In this document: in pieces, positions 26,029 through 35,798 of the stretch | Layout: every line of letters starts with the position of its first letter | Numbering within the stretch: the first letter of the stretch is position 1 | NCBI GenBank assembly: GCA_944322945.1 | Contig: CALUQN010000002.1 | Span: 124,001-188,000 of the forward strand | Direction: 5' to 3' | DNA length: 64,000 bases | Origin: Candidatus Gastranaerophilales bacterium | Lineage (GTDB): Bacteria > Cyanobacteriota > Vampirovibrionia > Gastranaerophilales > Gastranaerophilaceae | Translations under genes and position numbers: made by a program | The notes under the pieces: generated by a model | What the model saw: only the letters and a program-made list of their open reading frames with translations | The model's database searches: none | Told to the model about the DNA's origin: nothing

Positions 26029-26901
26029 TTATTTTTGTTCTTTTACCGTGTTTTTATCTACTATTAATGTACCGTTGACGTTGATTGCGTTGTTTGCAAG
26101 AGTGATATTTCTGACACTCATGGTTGTGTTATTATTTTCCAGTATATTCAGCGAAAATTCAAGCGGGTTAAGATAATTTAACACTTTAGACAAACTGCTG
26201 ATATCAATGCTGAAGTTTTTGCTTGCGATTTTGGTGTTTTTGAACTCAATATTCCCGTCAATAACTTTGAGATCAGCTTCCACAATCATATTGTAATGTC
26301 CGCCCAAAAACGGCAGTGAATAATCAAACACGTAGAAAAATTGATTGTTATGGATTTTTACGTGAGTGTCGTTTATTTTAAATAAATTCAAAGCCGAGCC
26401 CAAACCGTTAACGTCGCGGATAAGCTTTGCATAACCGCTTGAATTCATTGTTTTATTCAGATCATTTTCGTTCATCACGATTGAATAGCTCATCGGGAAT
26501 GCTTCTTTAAAAAACATTGAATTTGTATTTTTGTCAAATACTATATAGTTAAAGTCACAAAGAGTTTTGAAGTCCAGATAAGAAACAAAAACCCCGTCAA
26601 GGTCAAGGTTTTCACCGGAAATGTCCAGAGATTTGAATCTTCCGGCTTTTAAATCAGCCATGCTGTAGGAGCTTACTTTAACTTTAAACTTTTCGCCGGA
26701 TTCTTTTTTAAGCTGTCTTTTTATCAGTGATTGCGCGACCTGCTGGGCTATTAAATTTGAGCCTGTTGCGTTGGCAAGGGTTCTGCCAATCCCTGAAGAG
26801 AGGTCGTAGGGTGCTGCGCAGCCCACAAATGAACTTGGGGAGGCAAAAGATGTGCCGCCTGTTATAATTAAAGACATCAAAAGAATTAAAAACTTTTTCA
26901 T
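26029..26901 (-). CDS. Exported LmeA-like (DUF2993) protein
   Basis: The 290-aa protein has a signal peptide (MKKFLILLMSLIITGGTSFA) and a DUF2993-type body: LIAQQVAQSLIKRQLKK, then FKVKVSSYSMADLKAGRFKS and repeated beta strands (LDISGENLDLDGVFVSY). Members of this family bind phospholipid or polyprenyl lipids in the envelope of actinobacteria and cyanobacteria. A lipid-handling role between the membranes is the inference. A TTG at 26907 overlaps the truB stop codon; ATG 26901 with the signal peptide right behind it is preferred. It is translationally close-coupled to truB. Confidence 0.75.
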   Translation of the reverse strand: MKKFLILLMSLIITGGTSFASPSSFVGCAAPYDLSSGIGRTLANATGSNLIAQQVAQSLIKRQLKKESGEKFKVKVSSYSMADLKAGRFKSLDISGENLDLDGVFVSYLDFKTLCDFNYIVFDKNTNSMFFKEAFPMSYSIVMNENDLNKTMNSSGYAKLIRDVNGLGSALNLFKINDTHVKIHNNQFFYVFDYSLPFLGGHYNMIVEADLKVIDGNIEFKNTKIASKNFSIDISSLSKVLNYLNPLEFSLNILENNNTTMSVRNITLANNAINVNGTLIVDKNTVKEQK

Positions 26902-26903
26902 AA

Positions 26904-27755
26904 TCAATTAAACACTTTCTTCATAAGTATTTTATCATCAGTTCTAAAGCCTACGGCTCTGATAACATTATTATAAATCAAAATTACAAAATCGTTACTT
27001 TTGTTAGTTTTATTTACAATAGGATTTCCGTTTTGGAGTTTTACCAAATCTTCTTCCGTGATGTGAACGGTATCTAAGCAGATGACGTCAAGCGGGTTTA
27101 TTAGAAAATCTGCCGGATTTTGGGCAATATCTTCAAGTGCGGCGGCGTTTTCAATTGAAAATTTGCCTGCGCGTGTTCTGATTAATTTTATCAAATGCCC
27201 TCCGCATCCGAGTTCTTTGCCTAAATCAAAGGCGATTGAGCGGATGTACGTGCCTTTGGAACATTTTACGCGGATTACGGCGGTTTGTTGTTCTTCGTCA
27301 AAATTTTTCAGCTCAATTTGTTCAATAAAAACTTTTCGCGGCTGAATTTCTACTTTCTGACCTTTACGTGCATATTCGTATAATTTTTTGCCGTTGACTT
27401 TTATGGCGGAGTATGCCGGCGGCATCTGGAAAATTTCACCTTCAAATTTTTTCAGCCCCTCAATGATGTCATTTTTCTCTGCTTTTTTATCAAAAGTTTC
27501 TGTCACATTACCTTCAAGGTCATAGGTGTCGGTGTTTGAACCAAATTGTACGGTTGCAAGATATTCCTTGTCATCATCAAGGTATTCAATCAGACGGGTT
27601 GCTTTTCCTATACAAACAGGCAGAACCCCTTCCGCAAACGGGTCAAGAGTTCCGGTATGTCCGATTTGCTTTATTCCTGTAGCTTTGCGCATAAAAGAAA
27701 CAACATCGTGAGATGTCATTCCTTTGGGTTTATAAACGTTTAAAAATCCAAACAT
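26904..27755 (-). CDS. truB: tRNA pseudouridine-55 synthase
   Basis: The 283-aa protein starts FGFLNVYKPKGMTSHDVV and has the catalytic aspartate in HTGTLDPFAEGVLPVCIG, as well as PPAYSAIKVNG and the RVKCSKGTYIRSIAFDLG motif. It isomerises U55 in the T loop of tRNAs. A longer reading to 27839 would overlap rbfA; ATG 27755 matches the family start. It follows infB and rbfA, the classic order. An AAGGAG stands about 14 nt upstream, farther than usual. Confidence 0.96.
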   Translation of the reverse strand: MFGFLNVYKPKGMTSHDVVSFMRKATGIKQIGHTGTLDPFAEGVLPVCIGKATRLIEYLDDDKEYLATVQFGSNTDTYDLEGNVTETFDKKAEKNDIIEGLKKFEGEIFQMPPAYSAIKVNGKKLYEYARKGQKVEIQPRKVFIEQIELKNFDEEQQTAVIRVKCSKGTYIRSIAFDLGKELGCGGHLIKLIRTRAGKFSIENAAALEDIAQNPADFLINPLDVICLDTVHITEEDLVKLQNGNPIVNKTNKSNDFVILIYNNVIRAVGFRTDDKILMKKVFN

Positions 27756-27762
27756 AAGAGGA

Positions 27763-28113
27763 TTAAAGTTCTCCTTTTGAGATTTTGTCAATAAGTTCGC
27801 TGACGCGGGAGCCTTTTTCCAGTGAATCCGTATATACAAATTTTAATTCAGGAGTGAGGCGCAGTCTTATGCGTTTGCCGACTTCGTATCTGATTTTTGG
27901 TGTATTTTTTTCAATAACTTCTTTTGACTTTTCAATTTGTTCGTCAGAGCCGAGGACACTGTAGATAACTTTTGCAAAAGAGTTGTCGTGGGCAACCTCA
28001 ATATCAAGAACTGATACAACACCTGCCAATCCGCGGACTTCTTTGCGTAAAATGTCCGATATGTCACGCATTAATTCTTTTCTTACACGTTCGTTTCGTA
28101 ATGTCATAATCAA
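27763..28113 (-). CDS. rbfA: Ribosome-binding factor A
   Basis: The 116-aa protein is a complete RbfA: a KH-like fold with RVRKELMRDISDILRKEV, FAKVIYSVLGSDEQ, and the C-terminal region RLRLTPELKFVYTDSLEKGSRV. It helps mature the 30S subunit by binding near 16S rRNA helix 1. It lies between infB and truB in the same direction, the standard arrangement. Confidence 0.96.
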   Translation of the reverse strand: MIMTLRNERVRKELMRDISDILRKEVRGLAGVVSVLDIEVAHDNSFAKVIYSVLGSDEQIEKSKEVIEKNTPKIRYEVGKRIRLRLTPELKFVYTDSLEKGSRVSELIDKISKGEL

Positions 28114-28131
28114 AATCCTATTAGTCTGATA

Positions 28132-30657
28132 TTAGTCTAAACTTTTACGCTCGATTTCTTCGGTTGTTGATACTTCAATAATATCGCCGACTTCGATATC
28201 GTTCCATTTGCTGAAAGAAATACCGCATTCAAAACCTTGAGCGACTTCTTTAACATCATCCTTGAAACGTTTGAGCTGGTCAATTGCCCCTCTGAATATT
28301 TCTTTTCCTTCTCGGTAGAGGATTGCGTTTTTGCTGCGGACGATTTTGCCCTCTGTAACATAGCAGCCTGCAATTTTTGTTGTTTTCCCGATAGTGAATA
28401 CCTGTCTGACTTCGGCTTTTCCTAGTTCAACCTCTTTGATTTCCGGCTGAAGGAGTGACAACATTGTTTTTTCCATATCTTCAAGAATTTGATAAATAAT
28501 ATCATATTTTTTGATAGTAACGCCTTCACGTTCTGCCGCAACAAGGGCATTGCTGTCTTCTTTGACGGTAAAACCGAGGATAATTGCACCGGATGCGGAT
28601 GCCAGCATTACATCAGCTTCTGAAATATCGCCGACTCCGACGTGGATGATTTTTGTTTTAATTTCTTTAGATTCAAGCTGTGCTATAGCCTGTGAAACAG
28701 CTTCTGCTGAACCGTGTGTATTTGCTTTGATAATAAGATTCAATTGCGGAATATCTTCTTCACCTGCTACGGCTTCACGTCTGATATGTGCCGGAAGCAT
28801 TGCTTCCAGTCGTTTATTGCGGGCTTTTTCTTTACGTTTTTCAACGATAGCTTTCATTTCTTTTTCGTTTTTAACTACTTCAAAGTAGTCACCGGCTTGC
28901 GGAACTTCTGTCAGACCGAGAATTTCTACAGGGGTGGAAGGTTCTGCTTTTTGAATTTTTTCACCGCTGTCTGAAAGCAACGCTCTTACTCTGCCGCAGG
29001 CTGTCCCGACAACAATACAGTTGCCGACTCTTAATGTGCCGTTTTGTACAAGAAGGGTTGCGACCGGACCTTTACCTTTATCAAGGTTAGCTTCAATGAC
29101 AACGCCTGAGGCTTCCGCTTTCGGGTTAGCTTTGAGGTCTTGAATGTCTGCGACCAGCAGAATGTATTCCAGAAGTTCATCAATACCTGTGCCGTTGAGG
29201 GCTGAAACTTTGACAGTAATTGTATCTCCGCCCCATTCTTCCGGCACCAGTCCGTGTTCTGTGAGCTGCTGCAAAATTTTATCAGGGTTTGCGCCGGGTT
29301 TATCAATCTTGTTAACTGCAACGATGATAGGAACTTCGGCAGCTCTTGCGTGGCTGATTGCTTCTATTGTCTGCGGCATTATTCCGTCGTCTGCGGCTAC
29401 TACAAGAATTGCTATGTCAGTTGCCTTGGCGCCTCGGGCTCTCATCTCGGTGAAAGCTTCGTGACCGGGGGTGTCGACAAAGACGATTTTCTTTTCTTTG
29501 TTGTTATCCAAATATACTGTATAAGCACCGATGGATTGTGTAATTCCGCCGACTTCGGTTGCGACGATTTTGTGTTTTGAAGCACGGATACTGTCGAGTA
29601 ATGTAGTTTTACCGTGGTCAACGTGCCCCATGATACTTACAACCGGCGCGCGTTTTTTCAGTAATTTTTTGTCTACATCGGTGAGAGCTTTATGTTTTTG
29701 TTCTTTTTCCATTTCTTCTTCAATGTAGGCGTCCAAATCTTCGTCAAGAACTTCAAGGTTATATTCTGCGCAGATTTGTTTGATTACATCAACATCAATA
29801 AGCTGGTTGACTGTCGCCATAATGCCTTTGAGCATGAGAAATTTAACAATTTCAGCAGGTGTCTTGTGAATTTTTTCCGAAAGTTCGGATATTGTCATTG
29901 CCTGATTTACAACAATTTGCTTAACTTCTTCAACGGCTTCGTCTTTATGAACTCTTTTTTTATGCTTTTGAGCAGCAGCTTTTTCCAGTGAAATTCTTTC
30001 TTGTTCTTCTTTTTTGGAATTAAAGTCTTTATCTTTTCTTCTGCCGTCTGAGCGTTTGCGTCCTGAACCTTTATTTTCATAAATATCCTGCGGAATAATA
30101 TGGCGTTGGATAGGTTTTTTCTCGCTGCTTTTTTCGCCTTTTGCAAATGATTTATTTTCGCCGGATTGATTGTCTTTTGCAAATTCTTTTTTGCCGCCTT
30201 TAATATCACCTTTGGGCGGGAATTTTTTACCTGCATCTTCTCCGTCACGGCGTTTTGCTTTGTCCGGACGTTTAATTACAACAACTTGTCCGTCGGTTTT
30301 TTGCGGGGCGCGGCGCACAATTTCAAGTTTGCTTTGGGGTGTTTGTTTGACAACTTCTACTCTCGGGCGTTCTTTTACTTCCGATTTTGGCGTTTCTGTG
30401 GTTTCGGTATCTGACGTTTCCGCAGAATCTGTTTCAGGTGTTTTTACTTTTTTAACAACAAAGGCTTTCGGTTTTTTAACTACTTTTACGGAACCTGCGG
30501 CGATAAAATCTTTCAGGCGTTTGACCTGTTCCATGGTAACCGTGCTTGAATGAGTTTTGTTTGTAACCCCGAGTTCCGCAAATTTTTCTATAATTTCTTT
30601 ACTCGTGAGCCTCATTTCTTTTGCCAGTTCATTTATTCTTATTGTATCAAAACTCAT
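28132..30657 (-). CDS. infB: Translation initiation factor IF-2
   Basis: The 841-aa protein has an N-terminal IF2_N helix domain ([20 protein letters not shown]), a long charged Lys/Glu/Pro linker (about 60-240), a second IF2_N-like segment, then the G domain with [32 protein letters not shown] and AVNKIDKPG. Domains II to IV follow. It brings initiator tRNA to the ribosome and promotes subunit joining. It overlaps the ylxR gene by 11 nt. The linker is very lysine-rich, as is common for this factor. Confidence 0.98.
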   Translation of the reverse strand: MSFDTIRINELAKEMRLTSKEIIEKFAELGVTNKTHSSTVTMEQVKRLKDFIAAGSVKVVKKPKAFVVKKVKTPETDSAETSDTETTETPKSEVKERPRVEVVKQTPQSKLEIVRRAPQKTDGQVVVIKRPDKAKRRDGEDAGKKFPPKGDIKGGKKEFAKDNQSGENKSFAKGEKSSEKKPIQRHIIPQDIYENKGSGRKRSDGRRKDKDFNSKKEEQERISLEKAAAQKHKKRVHKDEAVEEVKQIVVNQAMTISELSEKIHKTPAEIVKFLMLKGIMATVNQLIDVDVIKQICAEYNLEVLDEDLDAYIEEEMEKEQKHKALTDVDKKLLKKRAPVVSIMGHVDHGKTTLLDSIRASKHKIVATEVGGITQSIGAYTVYLDNNKEKKIVFVDTPGHEAFTEMRARGAKATDIAILVVAADDGIMPQTIEAISHARAAEVPIIVAVNKIDKPGANPDKILQQLTEHGLVPEEWGGDTITVKVSALNGTGIDELLEYILLVADIQDLKANPKAEASGVVIEANLDKGKGPVATLLVQNGTLRVGNCIVVGTACGRVRALLSDSGEKIQKAEPSTPVEILGLTEVPQAGDYFEVVKNEKEMKAIVEKRKEKARNKRLEAMLPAHIRREAVAGEEDIPQLNLIIKANTHGSAEAVSQAIAQLESKEIKTKIIHVGVGDISEADVMLASASGAIILGFTVKEDSNALVAAEREGVTIKKYDIIYQILEDMEKTMLSLLQPEIKEVELGKAEVRQVFTIGKTTKIAGCYVTEGKIVRSKNAILYREGKEIFRGAIDQLKRFKDDVKEVAQGFECGISFSKWNDIEVGDIIEVSTTEEIERKSLD

Positions 30658-30892
30658 TTATTAATTTCCCTTTCAGTTCCTCGGGTATAGAGCATTTTAG
30701 CGCTTTTTGGATTTTATTTTTCTTTAGCGCAAGTTCTACACACGATTTATTATAACAAAGATATGCCGATCTGCCAAATATTTTGGAATCAGGGTTGATA
30801 ACAACATCACCGCGGGAATTTTCTCTGGTAATTTTTATGAGATTATCTCTGTTTTTAATTTCTCCGCAGGCGATACATTTTCTTTCAACCAA
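30647..30892 (-). CDS. YlxR-family nucleic-acid-binding protein
   Basis: The 81-aa protein has the YlxR/DUF448 signature: RKCIACGEIKNRDNLIKI at the N-terminus, a GRSAYLCYNKSCVELALKK motif, and C-terminal helix. It is normally found between nusA and infB and binds RNA. Here the gene before it is prfA, and nusA is absent. Its end overlaps the infB start by 11 nt, implying coupling. Confidence 0.9.
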   Translation of the reverse strand: MVERKCIACGEIKNRDNLIKITRENSRGDVVINPDSKIFGRSAYLCYNKSCVELALKKNKIQKALKCSIPEELKGKLINEF

Positions 30893-30902
30893 TTGGCGCT
30901 CC

Positions 30903-31985
30903 TTAGTTTATTTCTGCCAGTTTTTCCAGTTTCAGCTTTTGGTCATATTCCATCAAAAGCTTGATTAATTCATCCAAATCACCGTCAATGACTGTCCACA
31001 CATTCAGGTTATGATTCAAACGGTGGTCTGTCAGGCGGCCTTGAGGAAAGTTATACGTTCTGATGCGTTCGCTTCTGTCGCCGGAACCGACTTGAGAACG
31101 ACGCAGGTCGGTTATTTCCTGCATTTGCTTCTGGACTTCCATATCGTATAATTTTGCTTTCAGGATTTGGAGTGCACGTTCTTTGTTCTGCAATTGCGAA
31201 CGTTCTTCCGTACAGAAAATCATAATCCCTGTAGGTTTGTGGAAAACACGTGCGGCTGTTTCGACCTTGTTGACATTTTGTCCGCCAGCTCCGCCTGAAC
31301 GTGCTGTTGTGATTTCTATATCATTCATATTAAGTTCGACTTCAACGTCATCTACTTCCGGCATAACTGCGACGGTTGCGGTTGAAGTGTGCACGCGCCC
31401 CTGGGATTCCGTTGCCGGTACTCTCTGGACACGGTGAACTCCGGATTCATATTTCAGCTGGGAATATACCGCATCCCCTTTGATGGATATAATAATTTCC
31501 GAAACGCCGCCAGCTTCGCATTCTGTTTTGCTCAGCACTTGTGTCTGCCAGCCTTTTTTGTCCGCATAACGCATGTACATTCTTGCTAGATCTCCCGCAA
31601 AAATGTTTGCTTCATCGCCCCCGGCGCCGCCTCTGATTTCCAGCATAATATCTTTGTCATCCATCGGGTCGCGCGGAAGAAGAAGAACTTTCATTCGTTC
31701 TTCATATTCCGGTAATTTGGCTTCATTTTCTTCCATCTCTGCCTTGAGGAAGCTTCTCATTTCTTCGTCTTTTTCTTCGTGAATCATCTGTTTTGCTTCT
31801 TCAATCGCATCTACGGCTTTTTTCCAGGCGTAGTAAAGCTCTACGGTTTCTTCCATAGACTTACGCTGTTTGGAAAGGTCCCTAAATCTGTTATAATCCT
31901 GAATTACTGCAGGATCGGAAAGTGTGACGCCAAGTTCGTTATATTTTTTCTCTATCTGGAGAATTTTGTCTAACATATCTTTCAT
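30903..31985 (-). CDS. prfA: Peptide chain release factor 1
   Basis: The 360-aa protein has the GGQ motif in [17 protein letters not shown], which triggers peptide release, and a PAT-type recognition site that reads [18 protein letters not shown] in the RF1 layout. RF1 acts at UAA and UAG. It heads the prfA-ylxR-infB-rbfA-truB cluster, where nusA would commonly be. The ATG follows a -10 box by 6 nt, so the first mRNA is probably leaderless. A second ATG lies three codons in. Confidence 0.97.
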   Translation of the reverse strand: MKDMLDKILQIEKKYNELGVTLSDPAVIQDYNRFRDLSKQRKSMEETVELYYAWKKAVDAIEEAKQMIHEEKDEEMRSFLKAEMEENEAKLPEYEERMKVLLLPRDPMDDKDIMLEIRGGAGGDEANIFAGDLARMYMRYADKKGWQTQVLSKTECEAGGVSEIIISIKGDAVYSQLKYESGVHRVQRVPATESQGRVHTSTATVAVMPEVDDVEVELNMNDIEITTARSGGAGGQNVNKVETAARVFHKPTGIMIFCTEERSQLQNKERALQILKAKLYDMEVQKQMQEITDLRRSQVGSGDRSERIRTYNFPQGRLTDHRLNHNLNVWTVIDGDLDELIKLLMEYDQKLKLEKLAEIN

Positions 31986-31991
31986 ATCCCG

Positions 31992-32019
31992 ATTATAACA
32001 AGAACAAAATTTTTTTCAA
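31992..32019 (-). promoter_or_regulatory. Leaderless-type promoter for prfA-infB operon
   Basis: On the minus strand TTGAAA (32019-32014), a 16-nt spacer and TATAAT (31997-31992), preceded by TGT, form an extended -10 promoter. The -10 box ends 6 nt before ATG 31985. The DNA between it and recF has no ORF. Confidence 0.7.
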
Positions 32020-32106
32020 ATCGGGGCTGCGTTTTAATGACCTTAAAAATGAAGGTGCAATTTCACTCTGAAAGGTTTCCCGCAAATTTGCGCGGATTGC
32101 CGGAAG

Positions 32107-33216
32107 CTAAGAAACAAGTTTTCCCTGTTCTATTTTGTATATCTGCACGTCTTTTAGGAACTCTTCTTCAAAAAGGACAGTGTCAACAGATGTAATAATT
32201 GTCTGGGTTTCCGTGTTAATGGATTTTAAAAGATAATTCTGTCTGATGTCATCAAGTTCCGCAAGCACGTCATCTAACAAAAGTATCGGTGTGTCACCGG
32301 TTTTTTCGGTTATTATATCAAGCTCGGAGAGTTTTAGCGCAAGCACGATTGTTCGTTGCTGACCTTGCGATGCGAATTTTGTCGCTTCATTATTATTGAT
32401 AAAAAATATAATGTCATCCCTGTGCGGTCCGACGCAGGATTGTCCGCGGCGGTGTTCTTCTGCGCGGCGTTCTTCCAGCGAGGTGCGGAATGATTCTGCT
32501 ATTTCTTCTATTTCAATTTCGCTCCCGTTTAAAAATGAGCAGTCATAATCTATTTTTAAATCTTCTGTTTCGCTTATTATCAGATGTTTTTCTTTTGCTA
32601 TTCGTTCTATTTCTTTCAGAAATTTTTTGCGTAAATATATGATGTTGCTGCCGGTTATTACAAGCTGCTCATTATAGACATCAAGCAGGGTGTCATTTAT
32701 GTTTCCTGTTTTCAAATAGTCTTTCAGGCAGTTGTTTTTTTGTATACGGATTTTATCATATTTTGAAAGTCTGTCGTCGTAGGCAGGATAAATTTGTGAG
32801 ATGGCTCTATCCAGCCAGTCTCTTCTATCCTGTGGTGTTCCCCGCAAAAGCAGCAGGTCTGTTGTCGAAAATAAAACAGTTTTTAATACAGCTTTAAAAT
32901 CTTTTGGACGGCTTTTTACTCCGTTTATTTTCAGTTCGCGTTTTTTTTCGTTTGTGTAAGAAAAATCAAGAGAGATATCAGTGTCGGATTTTATTATATC
33001 GGCGTGAATTTCTGTTGCGATACTGTCAAAGTTTATCAGCTCGAGATTGTTGGATGTTCTCGGGCTTTTCAGCGCTGAGAGAAAGTAAATGCTTTCAAGA
33101 ATATTTGTTTTGCCTTGCGCGTTCTTGCCGATAATCAAAATTTTGTCTGCCGCAAAATCCAACTCAAGATTTTTACAATTTCTGTAATTTGTTAATGTTA
33201 TGTCCGCTAATCTCAT
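32107..33216 (-). CDS. recF: DNA repair protein RecF
   Basis: The 369-aa protein is an SMC-like ATPase. It has the Walker A IIGKNAQGKTNILESIYF, the signature region SQGQQRTIVLALKLSEL and the Walker B PILLLDDVLAELDD. RecF loads RecA at gapped DNA with RecO and RecR. In many genomes it sits beside dnaN and gyrB, which are absent here. ATG 33216 is preferred over 33228 because a GGAAA is well spaced before it and the family start MRLADITLTNYRN follows. It diverges from the small gene at 33326. Confidence 0.95.
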   Translation of the reverse strand: MRLADITLTNYRNCKNLELDFAADKILIIGKNAQGKTNILESIYFLSALKSPRTSNNLELINFDSIATEIHADIIKSDTDISLDFSYTNEKKRELKINGVKSRPKDFKAVLKTVLFSTTDLLLLRGTPQDRRDWLDRAISQIYPAYDDRLSKYDKIRIQKNNCLKDYLKTGNINDTLLDVYNEQLVITGSNIIYLRKKFLKEIERIAKEKHLIISETEDLKIDYDCSFLNGSEIEIEEIAESFRTSLEERRAEEHRRGQSCVGPHRDDIIFFINNNEATKFASQGQQRTIVLALKLSELDIITEKTGDTPILLLDDVLAELDDIRQNYLLKSINTETQTIITSVDTVLFEEEFLKDVQIYKIEQGKLVS

Positions 33217-33262
33217 AGATATTTCCATTTTATCAAATACATTTTCTAATGTATAGACGGCT

Positions 33263-33291
33263 TGTAAAATTTAATATATAATTCGGATAAT
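33263..33291 (+). promoter_or_regulatory. Promoter for the 83-aa gene and pilT
   Basis: TTGTAA (33263-33268), a 17-nt spacer and GATAAT (33286-33291) lie 35 nt before ATG 33326. An AAGGAAAGAG ribosome site follows. Confidence 0.55.
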
Positions 33292-33325
33292 ATGGTAAAA
33301 AGTCCTGTATGGCAAGGAAAGAGAT

Positions 33326-33577
33326 ATGATACCGATAATTACTGAAGAAAATTCAGCCGCAGCATTTGTTGAAATATTCAAGGATATGCCGGCATGGCGA
33401 AAGAAGATGATTCATTATATAAAAGATGAAAATCCTGAAATCAATACCGCAATAATTGAAGCGGCAAACAAAACTTCGCTGGATCCGAAAGCTGTTGCAC
33501 TCGGCGCTTATATGGCTTACAAGCTTATAGAGCTTGCTATGCAGGAAGAAGAAACCATTTTGAATTTTAATGAATAA
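33326..33577 (+). CDS. Small acidic protein of unknown function before pilT
   Basis: I do not recognise this 83-aa protein. It is acidic and probably all helical (AAAFVEIFKDMPAWRKKMIHYI, then AVALGAYMAYKLIELAMQEE), with no signal peptide, cysteine or nucleotide motif. It has its own promoter and an AAGGAAAGAG ribosome site, and pilT starts 14 nt after its stop, so they are likely cotranscribed. A link to pilus retraction is a guess from position only. Confidence 0.75.
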   Translation: MIPIITEENSAAAFVEIFKDMPAWRKKMIHYIKDENPEINTAIIEAANKTSLDPKAVALGAYMAYKLIELAMQEEETILNFNE

Positions 33578-33591
33578 AGAGGGTAAATATA

Positions 33592-34656
33592 ATGCAGATA
33601 GAAGACTTATTGGAACAACTTGTCAGGCAGAACGGCAGCGACTTGCACATAACAAGTAATCTACAGCCGGCAGGGCGTATCGACGGTAAATTAAGACGGT
33701 TTGACTGTCCTCCGCTGACCCCGCAGGAAGTTGAAAATCTGCTGTTCCCGATGCTTTCAAACGAACAAAGACGTAAGCTTGAACAGGAGTGGGAGCTGGA
33801 CTTTTCCTATGGTGTAGAGGGATTAAGCCGTTTCAGGGTTAATATTTACCGGGACAAAGGCAACTACGCTGCCGCATTCAGAACGATTACGGATACTGTC
33901 CCGTCGTTCGAATCTCTTGGGCTGCCGGAAACAGTCCGTAAAATGGCAGAAAAACCCCGCGGTCTTGTTCTTGTTACCGGTCCTACCGGTTCCGGTAAAT
34001 CAACTACACTTGCCGCTATGATTGACTATATAAATTCCACCAAGGCCGAACATATTCTGACAATTGAAGACCCTATAGAATTTGTACACAAGTCCAAACA
34101 AAGTATTATTCACCAGAGAGAACTCGGTATGGACACACGTTCGTTTGCAAACGCATTGAAATCCGCTCTCCGTGAAGACCCTGATATTATTCTGGTAGGT
34201 GAGATGAGAGACCACGAAACCATTGCATTGGCTTTGACTGCTGCAGAAACAGGTCACCTTGTGTTCGGAACTCTGCACACGTCATCTGCTTCACAAACGA
34301 TTGACCGTATCATTGACGTATTTCCGGAAGGTCAGCAGCAGCAAATTCGTGTACAGCTTGCAAACTCGCTTGTTGCGGTATTTTCACAGACTCTTATCCC
34401 TAAACTCCAGCCGGACGGTACCAAAAAAGGTCGTGTTATGGCACAGGAAATTATGATAGTGACCCCTGCGATTGCTAACCTTATTAGAGAAGCAAAAGCT
34501 GCGCAAATTTACTCAACAATTCAGATGAATCAGGGGCTTGGAATGCAAACTCTTGAGATGGCGCTTTCAAAGTTGTATAAAGAAAAACTAATCTCAATGG
34601 AAGACGCTATGTCGAAAACTTCACGTCCTGATGAATTGAAACGTTTGTTGCAGTAA
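33592..34656 (+). CDS. pilT: Type IV pilus retraction ATPase PilT
   Basis: The 354-aa hexameric ATPase has a PAS-like N-domain, the Walker A GPTGSGKSTTLAAMIDY, the Asp box TIEDPIEFVH, the Walker B region REDPDIILVGEMRD and the His box ETGHLVFGTLHTSSA. PilT powers retraction of type IV pili and twitching motility from the cytoplasm. Length and motifs are typical. No other pil genes are in the window, so assembly genes must lie elsewhere. Confidence 0.96.
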   Translation: MQIEDLLEQLVRQNGSDLHITSNLQPAGRIDGKLRRFDCPPLTPQEVENLLFPMLSNEQRRKLEQEWELDFSYGVEGLSRFRVNIYRDKGNYAAAFRTITDTVPSFESLGLPETVRKMAEKPRGLVLVTGPTGSGKSTTLAAMIDYINSTKAEHILTIEDPIEFVHKSKQSIIHQRELGMDTRSFANALKSALREDPDIILVGEMRDHETIALALTAAETGHLVFGTLHTSSASQTIDRIIDVFPEGQQQQIRVQLANSLVAVFSQTLIPKLQPDGTKKGRVMAQEIMIVTPAIANLIREAKAAQIYSTIQMNQGLGMQTLEMALSKLYKEKLISMEDAMSKTSRPDELKRLLQ

Positions 34657-34770
34657 CAAAATATGAGAATATATTAAAAAATAGCATTTCGTCCTGATTT
34701 ATATCGCATTTTACACTAAACAATGCTAAAACTGTTCCCCTATTCTGCAATTTTATTCGGCGTACATTTA

Positions 34771-34779
34771 TGCTATAAT
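34771..34779 (+). promoter_or_regulatory. Extended -10 promoter for the RgpF-like gene
   Basis: TGC followed by TATAAT (34774-34779) places a start about 9 nt before ATG 34795. The short leader still contains GGGGGG as a Shine-Dalgarno sequence, in contrast to the leaderless cases. Confidence 0.65.
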
Positions 34780-34794
34780 TTTAAGGGGGGAAAT

Positions 34795-35709
34795 ATGATT
34801 AGAACAGCGGTGTTTGCTTTCTACGACAAAAATTCCATAATTGATGATTACGTCATCCGCTATATCAAAGAGCTCAAGCAGTCTTGCCTCAGGGTAATTT
34901 TTGTTTCCGGTGTCAGGCTTTCGGATTATGAAAAAAATAAAATCCGCCGCTATGTCAATTTTATTATTGATGAAGACCATAAGGAATATGATTTTGGTTC
35001 TTACCGGCGCGGCTTTAAATATATTGACACAGCTTTGACGGACGAAGTTGTTTTTGTAAACGACAGCTGCTACGGACCTCTGTTTCCGCTTGAAGGAATT
35101 TTTGACAGAATGAGCGAAAAAGACTGCGATTTTTGGGGAATGAGTGAAAATAAATACGGGATTGTCAAAATCGGTGATAAATACAAATCAGTTAAAAGAG
35201 CACATCTGCAATCATATTTCATGGTTTTCAAAAAAAATGTAATAAATTCACAAGTGTTTATTGATTTTATAAATTCCATCCAGGAAGAACACAAAAAAAA
35301 TGATATCCTGATTAATTACGAAATAGGGCTTAGCGAAAAGTTGAAAGAGGCAGGTTTTCGATATTGCGCCTGTGTGAAAGATAACGGTGACGACCCGATT
35401 ATCCGCAGGTGGCGGGAACTTATTACCAGATATAAATTCCCGTTTATAAAATGTTCGCTCCTCAGGCATGCGCAGAACAGCTCTACAAATGTCAACGGCT
35501 GGCAGGATGTAATAAAAAGTGTTTCCGACTATCCGGTAAAACTGATTGAAAAAAATCTCGCCCGTACATACTCTCACGAACCAAACGAGAGTAATGCTCC
35601 AAAATTTTCAAAACAAATTTATCCGGCAGTCGTGTCCACTCTCCCCCAAAGCCTTGTCAAAATTATTAACACTGATAAAAATATTTTTTATAGTGTTTTT
35701 AAAGATTAA
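34795..35709 (+). CDS. RgpF-like surface glycan protein
   Basis: The 304-aa protein resembles the rhamnan synthesis protein F family: IRTAVFAFYDKNSIIDDYV, HKEYDFGSYRRGF, VVFVNDSCYGPLFPLE, and HLQSYFMVFKKNVI. Those proteins take part in assembly of rhamnose-rich cell-surface polysaccharide, probably as glycosyltransferases. The DFGSYRRGF and NDS motifs are the strongest signs. The start is ATG 34795, which directly follows a GGGGGG; a longer ORF from 34723 would place the promoter inside the gene. It has its own promoter and a terminator and stands alone. Confidence 0.8.
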   Translation: MIRTAVFAFYDKNSIIDDYVIRYIKELKQSCLRVIFVSGVRLSDYEKNKIRRYVNFIIDEDHKEYDFGSYRRGFKYIDTALTDEVVFVNDSCYGPLFPLEGIFDRMSEKDCDFWGMSENKYGIVKIGDKYKSVKRAHLQSYFMVFKKNVINSQVFIDFINSIQEEHKKNDILINYEIGLSEKLKEAGFRYCACVKDNGDDPIIRRWRELITRYKFPFIKCSLLRHAQNSSTNVNGWQDVIKSVSDYPVKLIEKNLARTYSHEPNESNAPKFSKQIYPAVVSTLPQSLVKIINTDKNIFYSVFKD

Positions 35710-35750
35710 TAATATCCGCATGCTGCGGCTAAATCTGTAATTTTCAGACA

Positions 35751-35784
35751 AAAAAAGGGGAATTTTAATTTCCCCCTTTTTTAA
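35751..35784. terminator. Bidirectional terminator between RgpF-like gene and nrdJ
   Basis: AAAAAAGGGGAA (35751-35762) pairs with TTCCCC and a T-run (35770-35782) with one bulged C. It lies between two convergent genes. Confidence 0.8.
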
Positions 35785-35798
35785 TTATTTTGAATGTT

